NCBI GenBank assembly: GCA_965365465.1
Contig: CBDUBU010000196.1
Span: forward strand, 1-7,666
Reading direction: 5' to 3'
DNA from: CBDUBU01 sp965365465
GTDB taxonomy: Bacteria; Bacteroidota; Rhodothermia; Rhodothermales; DASSAV01
DNA length: 7,666 nucleotides
The notes under the pieces were generated by a model. That model searched no databases. It saw nothing but the letters and a program-made list of their open reading frames with translations, and was not told where the DNA came from. How positions within the stretch are numbered: the first letter of the stretch is position 1; each line of letters starts with the position of its first letter. Positions 1 through 6,707 of this stretch are shown here, piece after piece. Made by a program: the position numbers and the translations under genes.

Positions 1-2818
1 CGCCTACCGCAATGCTCATGTTGAAGTCCAGCGCCAGCATCAGCCATACGGCTCCCACGACCGCGAAGGGCAGCGGAATCATCAGCAACAGCGCCTCGCC
101 CGCGTGCTTGAAATGAATGAAGAGCAGCAGGAAGATCAAGGCCAGCGTGATCGGCACGAGGAGTTGCAGCCGCCGGTTGGCTCGCTCCATGTACTCATAC
201 TGCCCGCTCCACTTGATCGCGTAGCCGGCAGGCAATTCGACCTGTTCCGCGACTGCCTCGCGGGCGCGTTGGACGAAAGAGCCTACGTCCTGTCCCTGCG
301 CCAGATCGACGTAGACCCAGGCATTCGGACGGGCGTTCTCGCTCTTGATCATCGGCGGCCCCTCGACCAGCCGCAGGTCGGCCAGCTGCCCCAGAGGAAC
401 CTGCGCCCCCGTCTGCGTGGGTACAAGGACACTGCGCAGGCTGTTCAGGTCGCTGCGCAGGTCGCGCGGGTAGCGGATGTTGACCGGATAGCGCTCCAGG
501 CCCTCCACCGTCGTCGTGACGTTCATGCCGCCGATGGCCGCCGTGATGACATCCTGCACATCGCCCGTGGTCAGGCCGTACCGGGCCGCCTCTGCACGCC
601 GAATATCGAAGTCGAGGAACGCGCCGCCCATCACCCGCTCGGCGTAAACCGACCCGACGCCCGGCAAGGCGCGGATGACCGATTCGACATGCTCGCCGAT
701 CTGTTCAAGCGTCTGGAGGTCCGGCCCTCCGATCTTGACTCCGACCGGGGTTTTGATGCCGGTAGCCAGCATATCGGTGCGGGTCTTGATCGGCATGGTC
801 CAGGCATTGGTCAGGCCCGGAATCTGGATCGCCCGGTTCATTTCCTCAACGAGTTGCCGCTGGGTCATACCCTCGCGCCACTCGTCCTGCGGCTTGAGCA
901 CGATCACCGTCTCGATCATGTCGAGCGGCGCGGGGTCTGTGGCGCTCTCGGCGCGACCAATCTTGCCAAACACCGAGGCGACTTCCGGGAAGCTCTTGAT
1001 GATGCGATCCGTCTGTTGCAGCAGTTCCTTTGCTTTCTGCGGGCTGATGCCGGGCAGGGTCGTCGGCATATAGAGCAGATCCCCCTCGTTCAGCGGCGGC
1101 ATGAACTCCGAACCGATCTGGGGGAAGGGCACGTAGGTCTTGCCAAGAAAAAGCTGCTGCACCGGCAGCAGCGTCAGGAAAAGCAGGCTGAAACCCACCA
1201 CCAGCACTGCTGCCGGATGCCTGAGCGTGCCCCGGATGAGAGGCCGGTAGAGCCGAATGAAAAACTGCGAGATCGGGTTCTGGTCCTCGCGCCGGATGCG
1301 TCCCTTGATGAAGATCACCATGAGGGCAGGCACGAGCGTCACGGCCAGCATGGCTCCGGAGGCCATCGCAAAGGTCTTCGTGAGCGCCAGCGGCCTGAAC
1401 ATCCGGCCCTCTACCTGCTGCAAGGCAAAAACCGGAAGGAAGCTCACCGTCACGATCAGGAGGGAGAAGAACAGGCTCGGGCCGACTTCTTTGGCCGCTG
1501 CCAGCACAGCCTGCGTGCGCTCAGCGTTCGTCAACTCCTGTCCCAGTCGCGCCCGCGCCCGTTCCAGGTGCTTGTGCGCGTTCTCGACCATCACCAGTGA
1601 AGCATCGACCATGACGCCAATGGCAATGGCGATGCCGCCGAGGCTCATGATGTTTGCGTTGAGACCGAGCAGGTACATCGCCAGAAGCGACATCAAAATA
1701 CCCACCGGCACCGTCACAATGGCTACGAAGGCGCTTCGGGCGTGCAGCAGGAAAACGATCACGATGAGCGCCACCACCAAGAGCTCTTCCCAGATCTTGT
1801 GTGTGAGCGTATCCACGGCGCGCCCGATGAGGGCCGAGCGGTCGTACTCGGTCACCACCTCGACGCCTGCGGGCAGGCTCGGCCCCAGTTCATCCAGGCG
1901 GGCCTTGACCCGTTCGATCACTTTCTGTGCGTTCTCACCGTAGCGCATCACGACGATCCCGCCCACCACTTCACCCTGGCCGTTCTTCTCGGCAATGCCG
2001 CGCCGCAGTTCCGGCCCGACCTGCACGCTCGCCACGTCGCCGATGGTGATGACCGTTCCGGCAGGCGTGTTCATCAGCGGAACGGAACGGATGTCGTCCA
2101 GCCCCTTGAGGTAGCCTTTTCCGCGCACGATGTACTCACGCTCGCCCATCTCCAGAATGCGCCCCCCTACGTCCCTGTTGGATGCCTTGAGCGCCATTTC
2201 AACCATCGACAGGGAAATCCGGTAGGCCGAAAGCTTCTGCGGGTCTACGACGACCTGATACTGCTTCTGAAAGCCGCCGATAGTGGCAACCTCGCTCACG
2301 CCGTCGATGCCCTGCAATTCGTACTTCAGGAAGAAATCCTGCAACGAACGCAACTGAGCCAGGTCCAGGTTGCCCGTCGTATCGACAAGGGAGTACTGGT
2401 AGACCCAGCCGACACCCGTGGCATCCGGGCCGATGGAGGGCCGCACGCCTTCCGGCAACCGGTCGGATACGTAGTTCAGATATTCGAGCACGCGGCTGCG
2501 CGCCCAGTACATATCGGTCCCGTCTTCAAAGATGACGTAGACGAACGACTCGCCGAACATCGAATAACCGCGCACGGTTTTGGCAAAGGGGACCGACAGG
2601 AGCGCTGTCGTGAGCGGGTAGGTAACCTGCTCCTCGACGATCTGCGGACCCTGGCCCATATAGCTCGTCTGCACGATGACCTGTACATCAGACAGGTCAG
2701 GGATGGCATCAACCGGCGTATTGAGCGTGGCCCAGGCGCCGATGGCGGCAACCATGAGCGTCACGAGGATCACCATGAGCCGGTTCCTGGCGCTCCATTC
2801 TATCAGTTTCTCCAGCAT
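1..2818 (-). CDS. cusA: CusA-type heavy-metal efflux RND pump (3' end beyond window)
   Basis: Inner-membrane proton-driven RND pump of the HME family that exports Cu(I)/Ag(I) through the CusCBA channel. The frame is open from the ATG at 2818 to the window edge: 939 residues of an expected ~1,045. The N-terminus (MLEKLIEWSARNRLMVILVT) and the NTPVDAIPDLSDVQV segment are typical of CusA. The TM4 motif GIAIAIGVMVDAS places the proton-relay Asp at residue 405, as in E. coli CusA. The periplasmic metal-site methionines M573, M623 and M672 of E. coli correspond to M584, M634 and M683 here, all offset by +11, in the contexts LLYMPTTLPG, APLDMIET and DMLATGIK. The membrane methionine relay is kept (M391, M403, M410, M485, M500). 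E. coli M271 is Leu271 here. The missing C-terminus should carry the remaining proton-relay residues. It starts 54 nt after cusB with no clear Shine-Dalgarno. I saw no frameshift or internal stop. E. coli comparisons are from memory. Confidence 0.97.
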   Translation of the reverse strand, partial: MLEKLIEWSARNRLMVILVTLMVAAIGAWATLNTPVDAIPDLSDVQVIVQTSYMGQGPQIVEEQVTYPLTTALLSVPFAKTVRGYSMFGESFVYVIFEDGTDMYWARSRVLEYLNYVSDRLPEGVRPSIGPDATGVGWVYQYSLVDTTGNLDLAQLRSLQDFFLKYELQGIDGVSEVATIGGFQKQYQVVVDPQKLSAYRISLSMVEMALKASNRDVGGRILEMGEREYIVRGKGYLKGLDDIRSVPLMNTPAGTVITIGDVASVQVGPELRRGIAEKNGQGEVVGGIVVMRYGENAQKVIERVKARLDELGPSLPAGVEVVTEYDRSALIGRAVDTLTHKIWEELLVVALIVIVFLLHARSAFVAIVTVPVGILMSLLAMYLLGLNANIMSLGGIAIAIGVMVDASLVMVENAHKHLERARARLGQELTNAERTQAVLAAAKEVGPSLFFSLLIVTVSFLPVFALQQVEGRMFRPLALTKTFAMASGAMLAVTLVPALMVIFIKGRIRREDQNPISQFFIRLYRPLIRGTLRHPAAVLVVGFSLLFLTLLPVQQLFLGKTYVPFPQIGSEFMPPLNEGDLLYMPTTLPGISPQKAKELLQQTDRIIKSFPEVASVFGKIGRAESATDPAPLDMIETVIVLKPQDEWREGMTQRQLVEEMNRAIQIPGLTNAWTMPIKTRTDMLATGIKTPVGVKIGGPDLQTLEQIGEHVESVIRALPGVGSVYAERVMGGAFLDFDIRRAEAARYGLTTGDVQDVITAAIGGMNVTTTVEGLERYPVNIRYPRDLRSDLNSLRSVLVPTQTGAQVPLGQLADLRLVEGPPMIKSENARPNAWVYVDLAQGQDVGSFVQRAREAVAEQVELPAGYAIKWSGQYEYMERANRRLQLLVPITLALIFLLLFIHFKHAGEALLLMIPLPFAVVGAVWLMLALDFNMSIAVG

Positions 2819-2872
2819 CGTAGCGAAAGGAATGCGTCCGGGCAGCGTAATCGTCGCCCGAACCGGTGAACG

Positions 2873-4585
2873 TCAGGACCGGACAACCAGGGCGCCTTTG
2901 ATCATGTCCATGCCGCAGGCAAAGGTGAACGTGCCGTTTTCCGTCGGAATTATCGTGATCGTAACAGGCTCATCGAGCGGCAGGTCGGTGGGCGGCACGT
3001 TCATTTCCGGAATCTGCACATTGGTGGCGCAGGTCTGCTCCGTCTTGCGGATGAACGTGAGCCGGGCCGGGACGCCGGCTTTCAGCGCGATCTGCGCGGG
3101 TTCAAACCCTTTCGACGTGACGGTGATGGCTGCTGCCTGCTCGCCCTGCTGTCTGCTCGCCTGCATCGGGCTGTTCTCCGAAGCGTGATCCATCCGGCTG
3201 CCAACCACTTTGTCGGCGCCTGAATTAGAAGCCGGCCCGGCAGATGTCGCCGGAGCGCCGCCGTGGTTGTGCCCGGCCATCATCGCCCCGACGGCGCTCT
3301 TGAGCCGCGCCTCCGAGTCGATCAGGAACTGCGCGCTCGTGACGACCTCCTCGTTGCCCGAAAGTCCCTGAAGGATCTGGACGCGCCCTTCGGCAGAGAC
3401 GCCCGGCACGACCTCAACCGGGCGGAAACGACCATTGCCCTCGGCAATCACGACGACTCCCCCCGTCCCTGAACGGATGAGCGCTTCCTCCGGCACGACC
3501 GGCAGAGCCTCTGTCTGTCCGCCTTGCAGGGTAACGGTGGCGTACATCCCCGGCTTGAGTTGGAGGCCCGGATTCGGCAGCGTCACGCGCGCCTTCACCG
3601 TGCGCGTCATGGGGTCGAGCGTGTCATAGAGATAGTCTACACGGCCCGCAATCACCCTGCCCGGATCGTAAGGCAGTTCCACCTGCGCCCGCGCGCCGAC
3701 CTTGACCCAGGCCAGATCCTGCTCGTAGACATCGACCATCAGCCAGAGGCGCGACAGGTCGGACAGTTCCATGAGCGTCATACCGGGCATGATCTGCTGG
3801 CCTTCAACGACGGTCTTCTCCGTGACTGTGCCCGAGGCAGGCGCGTAAAGCGTGAGCGTCTTTTGCGGCTGGCCGGTCGTTTTCAGCTGGTCGATCTGCG
3901 CCTCCGTGATGTCCCAGTAAGACAGGCGGCGGCGGGCGGCTTCGACCAGGCGCTCGGCATCCGGAGTTCCGCCCAGGCGCTCGGCATGGCGCAGGGCCAG
4001 CAGATACTCCTCCTGCGTAGAAACCAGTTCCGGGCTGTAGATCGTCAGCAGGGGCTGTCCCTTGCCTACCCGTGCGCCTTCGTAGTCGACGAAAAGCTTC
4101 TCGACCCATCCGCCAATCTTGGGCGAGACGGCGGTAAGCCCCTGCTCGTTTGCTTCAAAGCGGCCCGTGGTGCGGACGCTGCGGGAGAGCGCCTCGACAA
4201 TGACCGGCGCCGTGCGCATACCGATGTTCTGGAGGGTAACAGGGTCGATAGAAACAATTCCCTCCTCCTGTCCATCGACGCGAACCGGCATCAGGTCCAT
4301 GCCGCAGATGGGGCACTGGCCGGGTTCGTCGCGGACGATCTGCGGGTGCATCCCATCCTGATAGACGATGCCATCTCCATTCAGATCAGCGACAGCGAGA
4401 CCCGTCCGGTCGGCAGCAACCACTGTGGCGGTCATCTCGTGCCCTTCGTGCGAGGTTTCGGCAGACGCGGCCTGCTCTTTGCCGTCGCGCAGGGCGACAT
4501 AGGCCAGAGCAGCCACACCGACGAGCAGCACGAGCAGCGCCGCTATCGTCAGACGAGGGTTCAGGGTAAATTTTCCAGCTTTCAT
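2873..4585 (-). CDS. cusB: CusB-type periplasmic adaptor with heavy-metal-binding and C-terminal cupredoxin-like domains
   Basis: Membrane-fusion adaptor linking CusA to CusC and delivering metal to the pump; 570 residues against about 400 for E. coli CusB. Order: a membrane anchor or signal segment (about 11-32); a short His/Met stretch SHEGHEM (45-51); an EF-hand-like stretch DLNGDGIVY (67-75); a heavy-metal-binding domain (75-101) with DGMHP and CPICGMDL (C91, C94, M96); split barrel-sandwich halves (about 156-188 and 246-275) around an alpha-hairpin (184-240); beta-barrel and membrane-proximal domains to about 430; a Met/His linker (435-475, including HNHGG); and a cupredoxin-like domain (486-570) with TCATNV (C519) and FACGMDM (C557, M559, M561). 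The extra metal-binding ends suggest copper capture and hand-off, which is inferred. The ATG at 4585 lies 5 nt after the cusC stop without a Shine-Dalgarno, so translational coupling is likely. Confidence 0.95.
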   Translation of the reverse strand: MKAGKFTLNPRLTIAALLVLLVGVAALAYVALRDGKEQAASAETSHEGHEMTATVVAADRTGLAVADLNGDGIVYQDGMHPQIVRDEPGQCPICGMDLMPVRVDGQEEGIVSIDPVTLQNIGMRTAPVIVEALSRSVRTTGRFEANEQGLTAVSPKIGGWVEKLFVDYEGARVGKGQPLLTIYSPELVSTQEEYLLALRHAERLGGTPDAERLVEAARRRLSYWDITEAQIDQLKTTGQPQKTLTLYAPASGTVTEKTVVEGQQIMPGMTLMELSDLSRLWLMVDVYEQDLAWVKVGARAQVELPYDPGRVIAGRVDYLYDTLDPMTRTVKARVTLPNPGLQLKPGMYATVTLQGGQTEALPVVPEEALIRSGTGGVVVIAEGNGRFRPVEVVPGVSAEGRVQILQGLSGNEEVVTSAQFLIDSEARLKSAVGAMMAGHNHGGAPATSAGPASNSGADKVVGSRMDHASENSPMQASRQQGEQAAAITVTSKGFEPAQIALKAGVPARLTFIRKTEQTCATNVQIPEMNVPPTDLPLDEPVTITIIPTENGTFTFACGMDMIKGALVVRS

Positions 4586-4590
4586 ATTGG

Positions 4591-5994
4591 TTATCGGGCT
4601 TGCGCGGGAGCGTCCGCGTCAGGATTCAGCGAAAGGGTGGTCGTCTCAGCCGCCACGACACCGAGCGTGCGTTCAAGCTGCGCGCGCGTCCGCACATAAT
4701 CGGCGTAGGTCTCTTCGTAGTCCATTTTCAGGTCGAAGAGCATACGTTCGGCATCGAGCAGATCGAGAAAGTCGGTGCGGCCCGTCGTATAGGCGCTGAG
4801 CGTGGCTTCCAGCGTCGTCTCAGCCTGCGGAACGAGCGTGCCGTCGTAGAGCGCCAGCGCCTTCTCGTCCTCCCGGAGGCGGTTTTGCAGGCTGTTGGCT
4901 TCCGTTTTGATTTCGGTCTGCACAGCTTCAAGACGCGCTTCAAACCGGCTCCGGCGCAGGCGCGCTTCCTTGAGGGCTGCATCGCGTTTGCCGCGCTGGA
5001 GCGGGATCACTACGCCGAACTCGATGCCAAACCGGTTGCTCAGGTTGTCGAGCGGCATGGCAGCGCCGCCCGGCCCCATCATGTCCATGATCCCGACGCC
5101 GACCATGAAATCGGGCAGGTACTCCTTTTTCGCCATCTCGATCTCGGCAGCCGCCATGTCCAGACCCGCCTCGACCGCCTGCACTTCGGGCCGGGCGATG
5201 AGGGCCTCTGCTACCGCTTCCTCCTCCACGACCTCCAGGGGAGGACGTTCGACCAGGATTATGGACTCCGAGGCAGCCAGGTCAGGCTGGTTCGTGAGCC
5301 GGGCCAGGCGTTCCAGATGCATACGCCGCATGGCCGCCAGGTCGAGCCGCCGCCGGGCAAGCGTAGTGCGTTCCAGTTGCGCCTTCAGGATGGCCTGCTG
5401 CATCCCGGCGCCCACTTCGTACCTGGCCGCCGCCGCCCGCTCGAAATCACCGAGTTGATCCTGAAACTGCTGGATGAGCTGGTCCTGCTCCTGGAGGCGG
5501 AACAGTTCATAGTAAGATTCCTGGACCTGGTACGTCAGATCGAGCAGCAATTCGCCGGTGTCCCAGGCGGCCATCTCAGCGCCATACGCAGCGGCTTCAC
5601 CCGCCAGGCGCAGCTTGCCGGGAAAGGGAATCATTTGCTGAAGGGCGAGTTTGCCCGGTACGACCCCATCGATGCCGCTGACGGCAAAGGGCCGGTAGCT
5701 CAAGCCGAAGGAGGGATCGGGCAGCGCCGAAACCTGCGCAGGGCGTGTAGCTAACGCAGCCGCCTCCAGGCGTGCAGCCTGGAGCGTCGGGTTGGCTTCG
5801 CGGACTTCGTCAAGCAGTTCGTCCAGCCGAAGCACATGGAAATCTGCGCTCGCAGCGGCAGAAGCCGCCGGAACCGTGGCGACAGAATCATGCGCTTCGG
5901 GGGTTAAAGACTGAGCGCGTGCTGCTCCAGAGGGTGCGAGCAGCAGCGAGAGGAGCGCAGCGCAGAGCGCGCCGGCGCGTCGAAAATCTGGCAT
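4591..5994 (-). CDS. cusC: CusC-like TolC-family outer-membrane factor
   Basis: Outer-membrane channel of the tripartite copper/silver efflux system; 467 residues, normal for the family. A signal peptide covers about 1-27, with likely cleavage after ARA (AARA|Q28). The only Cys (C11) lies within the hydrophobic signal and has no lipobox, so unlike E. coli CusC the protein is probably not lipid-anchored. Two outer-membrane efflux repeats are visible (about 55-245 and 260-450). The family motif LPDPSFGLSY is at 91-100 and a QMIPFPGKLRL strand/helix junction at 120-130. Long heptad-like helices occupy 150-230 and 335-445. A Met-rich segment (M297, M303, M305, M306, M313) falls between the predicted strands of the second repeat, likely an extracellular loop. 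The assignment to copper rests on the adjacent cusB and cusA; the OMF fold alone does not show the substrate. Confidence 0.93.
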   Translation of the reverse strand: MPDFRRAGALCAALLSLLLAPSGAARAQSLTPEAHDSVATVPAASAAASADFHVLRLDELLDEVREANPTLQAARLEAAALATRPAQVSALPDPSFGLSYRPFAVSGIDGVVPGKLALQQMIPFPGKLRLAGEAAAYGAEMAAWDTGELLLDLTYQVQESYYELFRLQEQDQLIQQFQDQLGDFERAAAARYEVGAGMQQAILKAQLERTTLARRRLDLAAMRRMHLERLARLTNQPDLAASESIILVERPPLEVVEEEAVAEALIARPEVQAVEAGLDMAAAEIEMAKKEYLPDFMVGVGIMDMMGPGGAAMPLDNLSNRFGIEFGVVIPLQRGKRDAALKEARLRRSRFEARLEAVQTEIKTEANSLQNRLREDEKALALYDGTLVPQAETTLEATLSAYTTGRTDFLDLLDAERMLFDLKMDYEETYADYVRTRAQLERTLGVVAAETTTLSLNPDADAPAQAR

Positions 5995-6005
5995 GGTGTT
6001 CTGAT

Positions 6006-6019
6006 GGAATGACTATTCC
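6006..6019. repeat. Short inverted repeat upstream of cusC
   Basis: GGAAT-GACT-ATTCC is a perfect 5-bp inverted repeat with a 4-nt centre, 12 nt before the cusC ATG. It occupies the place where a ribosome-binding site would be, and none is seen there. It may be a small hairpin affecting cusC translation or a chance palindrome. Confidence 0.25.
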
Positions 6020-6043
6020 GGGGAAGGCAAAAAGGCATACAGC

Positions 6044-6065
6044 GCCTGCCGCACGCAGCGGCGGC
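6044..6065 (-). promoter_or_regulatory. GC-rich RNA hairpin between the small Cys-rich gene and cusC
   Basis: In the minus-strand transcript GCC-GCCGC pairs with GCGGC-(A)-GGC around a 5-nt loop, giving an 8-bp stem with one bulged A. Five U residues follow, but only after a 10-nt gap, so it is a poor terminator. It could be a partial attenuator or an mRNA stability element that sets cusCBA expression below that of the first gene. The hairpin is visible; the function is inferred. Confidence 0.35.
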
Positions 6066-6080
6066 CCCATCCGGAATCCA

Positions 6081-6524
6081 TCAGATCAGAAACGTGGCGA
6101 GAAAGGCCTGTCGAAGTGTGGTAGATGTGAAAGCAGGCGCGCGCGCCCTGGTGTCCAGCAAAACGGACGGCTGCGCCGATGCCCGCTGCGTTGCCTCCGC
6201 CAGCACGCCGACTGGGAGGAGCGCAAAAAGACGAGGGCCAGCCTCCGAAGGCGTCGTAGCGGCGGAAGCGACCATCCCCTCCGACGGGCAGCACACGGGG
6301 GCCACCTGCCGCGCCGCGCCGCAGCAAGGCATACCGAGGCCATCGCTATGCATCTCCGGAGCCGAAGGGCGCGGCTCCTGCTGCGGGTGGCAGGGCATCT
6401 CCGTCTCCTGCGCACGATCCGTCATTACCGCACAGGCCGCGTGCCACTTCGGCGCGGCTGCCCCGAAGAGGAACGCCAGGCCGACGAGCAATGGCAGTAT
6501 GCGATATGTGCGAAGCTGAGACAT
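6081..6524 (-). CDS. Small secreted Cys/Met/His-rich protein, CopL-like in layout
   Basis: A 147-residue protein that I cannot assign to a named family with certainty. Basic residues at the N-terminus are followed by a hydrophobic segment (about 9-24) ending GAAAP, a typical signal peptide. The mature part carries a metal-ligand cluster at 28-84: C31, C45, C67-C68, C78-C79; H28, H46, H59; M34, M43, M58, M65, M84, arranged as MPCH, GMPCC and VCCPSEGM. The C-terminal 50 residues are Ala/Leu-rich without Cys. It is the first gene of the putative cus operon, 86 nt before cusC. The layout (export signal, then a Cys/His/Met cluster) recalls small copper-responsive proteins such as CopL in Xanthomonas or DUF6660-type proteins of Bacteroidota, but this is analogy only. 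A periplasmic metal-binding or sensing role is inferred. Overlapping frames lack a signal peptide. The ATG follows a TGA in a TGATG overlap. Confidence 0.75.
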   Translation of the reverse strand: MSQLRTYRILPLLVGLAFLFGAAAPKWHAACAVMTDRAQETEMPCHPQQEPRPSAPEMHSDGLGMPCCGAARQVAPVCCPSEGMVASAATTPSEAGPRLFALLPVGVLAEATQRASAQPSVLLDTRARAPAFTSTTLRQAFLATFLI

Positions 6525-6544
6525 CAGGCCGTATCAGGTTGGCA

Positions 6545-6562
6545 GCGTAATGAGGCGTAATG
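6545..6562 (-). repeat. Tandem GCGTAATG direct repeat in the leader region
   Basis: GCGTAATG occurs at 6545-6552 and again at 6555-6562 on the plus strand, a 10-bp period, close to one helical turn. The repeat lies between the predicted promoter and the start of the small Cys-rich gene. The 11-mer GGCAGCGTAAT at 6541-6551 also occurs at 2841-2851, in the cusB-cusA spacer. Function is unknown; a second regulator site is possible. Confidence 0.4.
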
Positions 6563-6571
6563 TACGTGCCT

Positions 6572-6579
6572 CAAACTTA
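6572..6579 (-). promoter_or_regulatory. Possible Bacteroidota-type -7 promoter element for the cus operon
   Basis: The minus strand reads TAAGTTTG here, an exact match to the Bacteroidota -7 consensus TAnnTTTG. A TTTA about 20 nt upstream, inside the distal operator half-site, could serve as the -33 TTTG element. A start of transcription near 6560-6566 would leave a leader of roughly 40 nt before the ATG at 6524. No good sigma-70 -35/-10 pair was found. The element partly overlaps the operator, as expected for an activated promoter. Confidence 0.4.
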
Positions 6580-6603
6580 AAAGCTCCTTAAGCGCTCCTT
6601 AAA
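6576..6603 (-). promoter_or_regulatory. Triple direct-repeat operator, probable OmpR/PhoB-family response-regulator site
   Basis: Three hexamers CTTAAA, CTTAAG and CTTAAA start at 6576, 6587 and 6598 on the plus strand, each separated by exactly 5 nt (AGCTC, CGCTC). On the minus strand this reads YTTAAG-N5 repeated three times. Tandem half-sites on an 11-bp period are the usual target of winged-helix response regulators, and YTTAA-N5-YTTAA resembles the known PmrA/QseB boxes. The position upstream of the small Cys-rich gene and cusCBA suggests control by a copper-responsive two-component system, which is inferred; no regulator gene is in the window. Confidence 0.6.
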
Positions 6604-6628
6604 TTCCTTTCAGGTTTTCTTACAGGCT

Positions 6629-6658
6629 AAAAAAACGGTGGAGGATAAAACTGCTCCA
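6629..6658 (-). terminator. Weak intrinsic terminator after the copB-type ATPase
   Basis: On the minus strand, about 50 nt after the ATPase stop, TGGAG and CTCCA form a 5-bp stem around a 10-nt loop, followed after CCG by seven T residues. The stem is short, so termination may be partial. Its place between the ATPase and the regulatory region of the next operon supports the call. Confidence 0.4.
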
Positions 6659-6707
6659 TTTATTACACACAGCAGAAGGCCGATTGTACCGCGTTTTATT
6701 TGAAGCG

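Noticed and set aside
104..1600. Long plus-strand open frame (498 codons) and others opposite cusA, cusB and cusC (1742-2869, 3524-4699, 4600-5754).
   Set aside because: Each lies antisense to a clearly recognised gene. Their Arg/His/Gln-rich, low-complexity products show no domain and are expected from the GC-rich codon pattern of the minus-strand genes.
6086..6415. Alternative minus-strand frame (109 codons) overlapping the small Cys-rich gene, and plus-strand frames at 5772-6560 and 6094-6519.
   Set aside because: They give Arg-rich products without signal peptide or motif. The 6081-6524 frame has a signal peptide and a clustered set of metal ligands.
6576..6603. AAGGAG copies in the repeat array as ribosome-binding sites of the small Cys-rich gene.
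   Set aside because: They lie about 50-75 nt before its ATG, too far to act directly; they are better explained as part of the phased repeats or, at most, a leader-peptide site.
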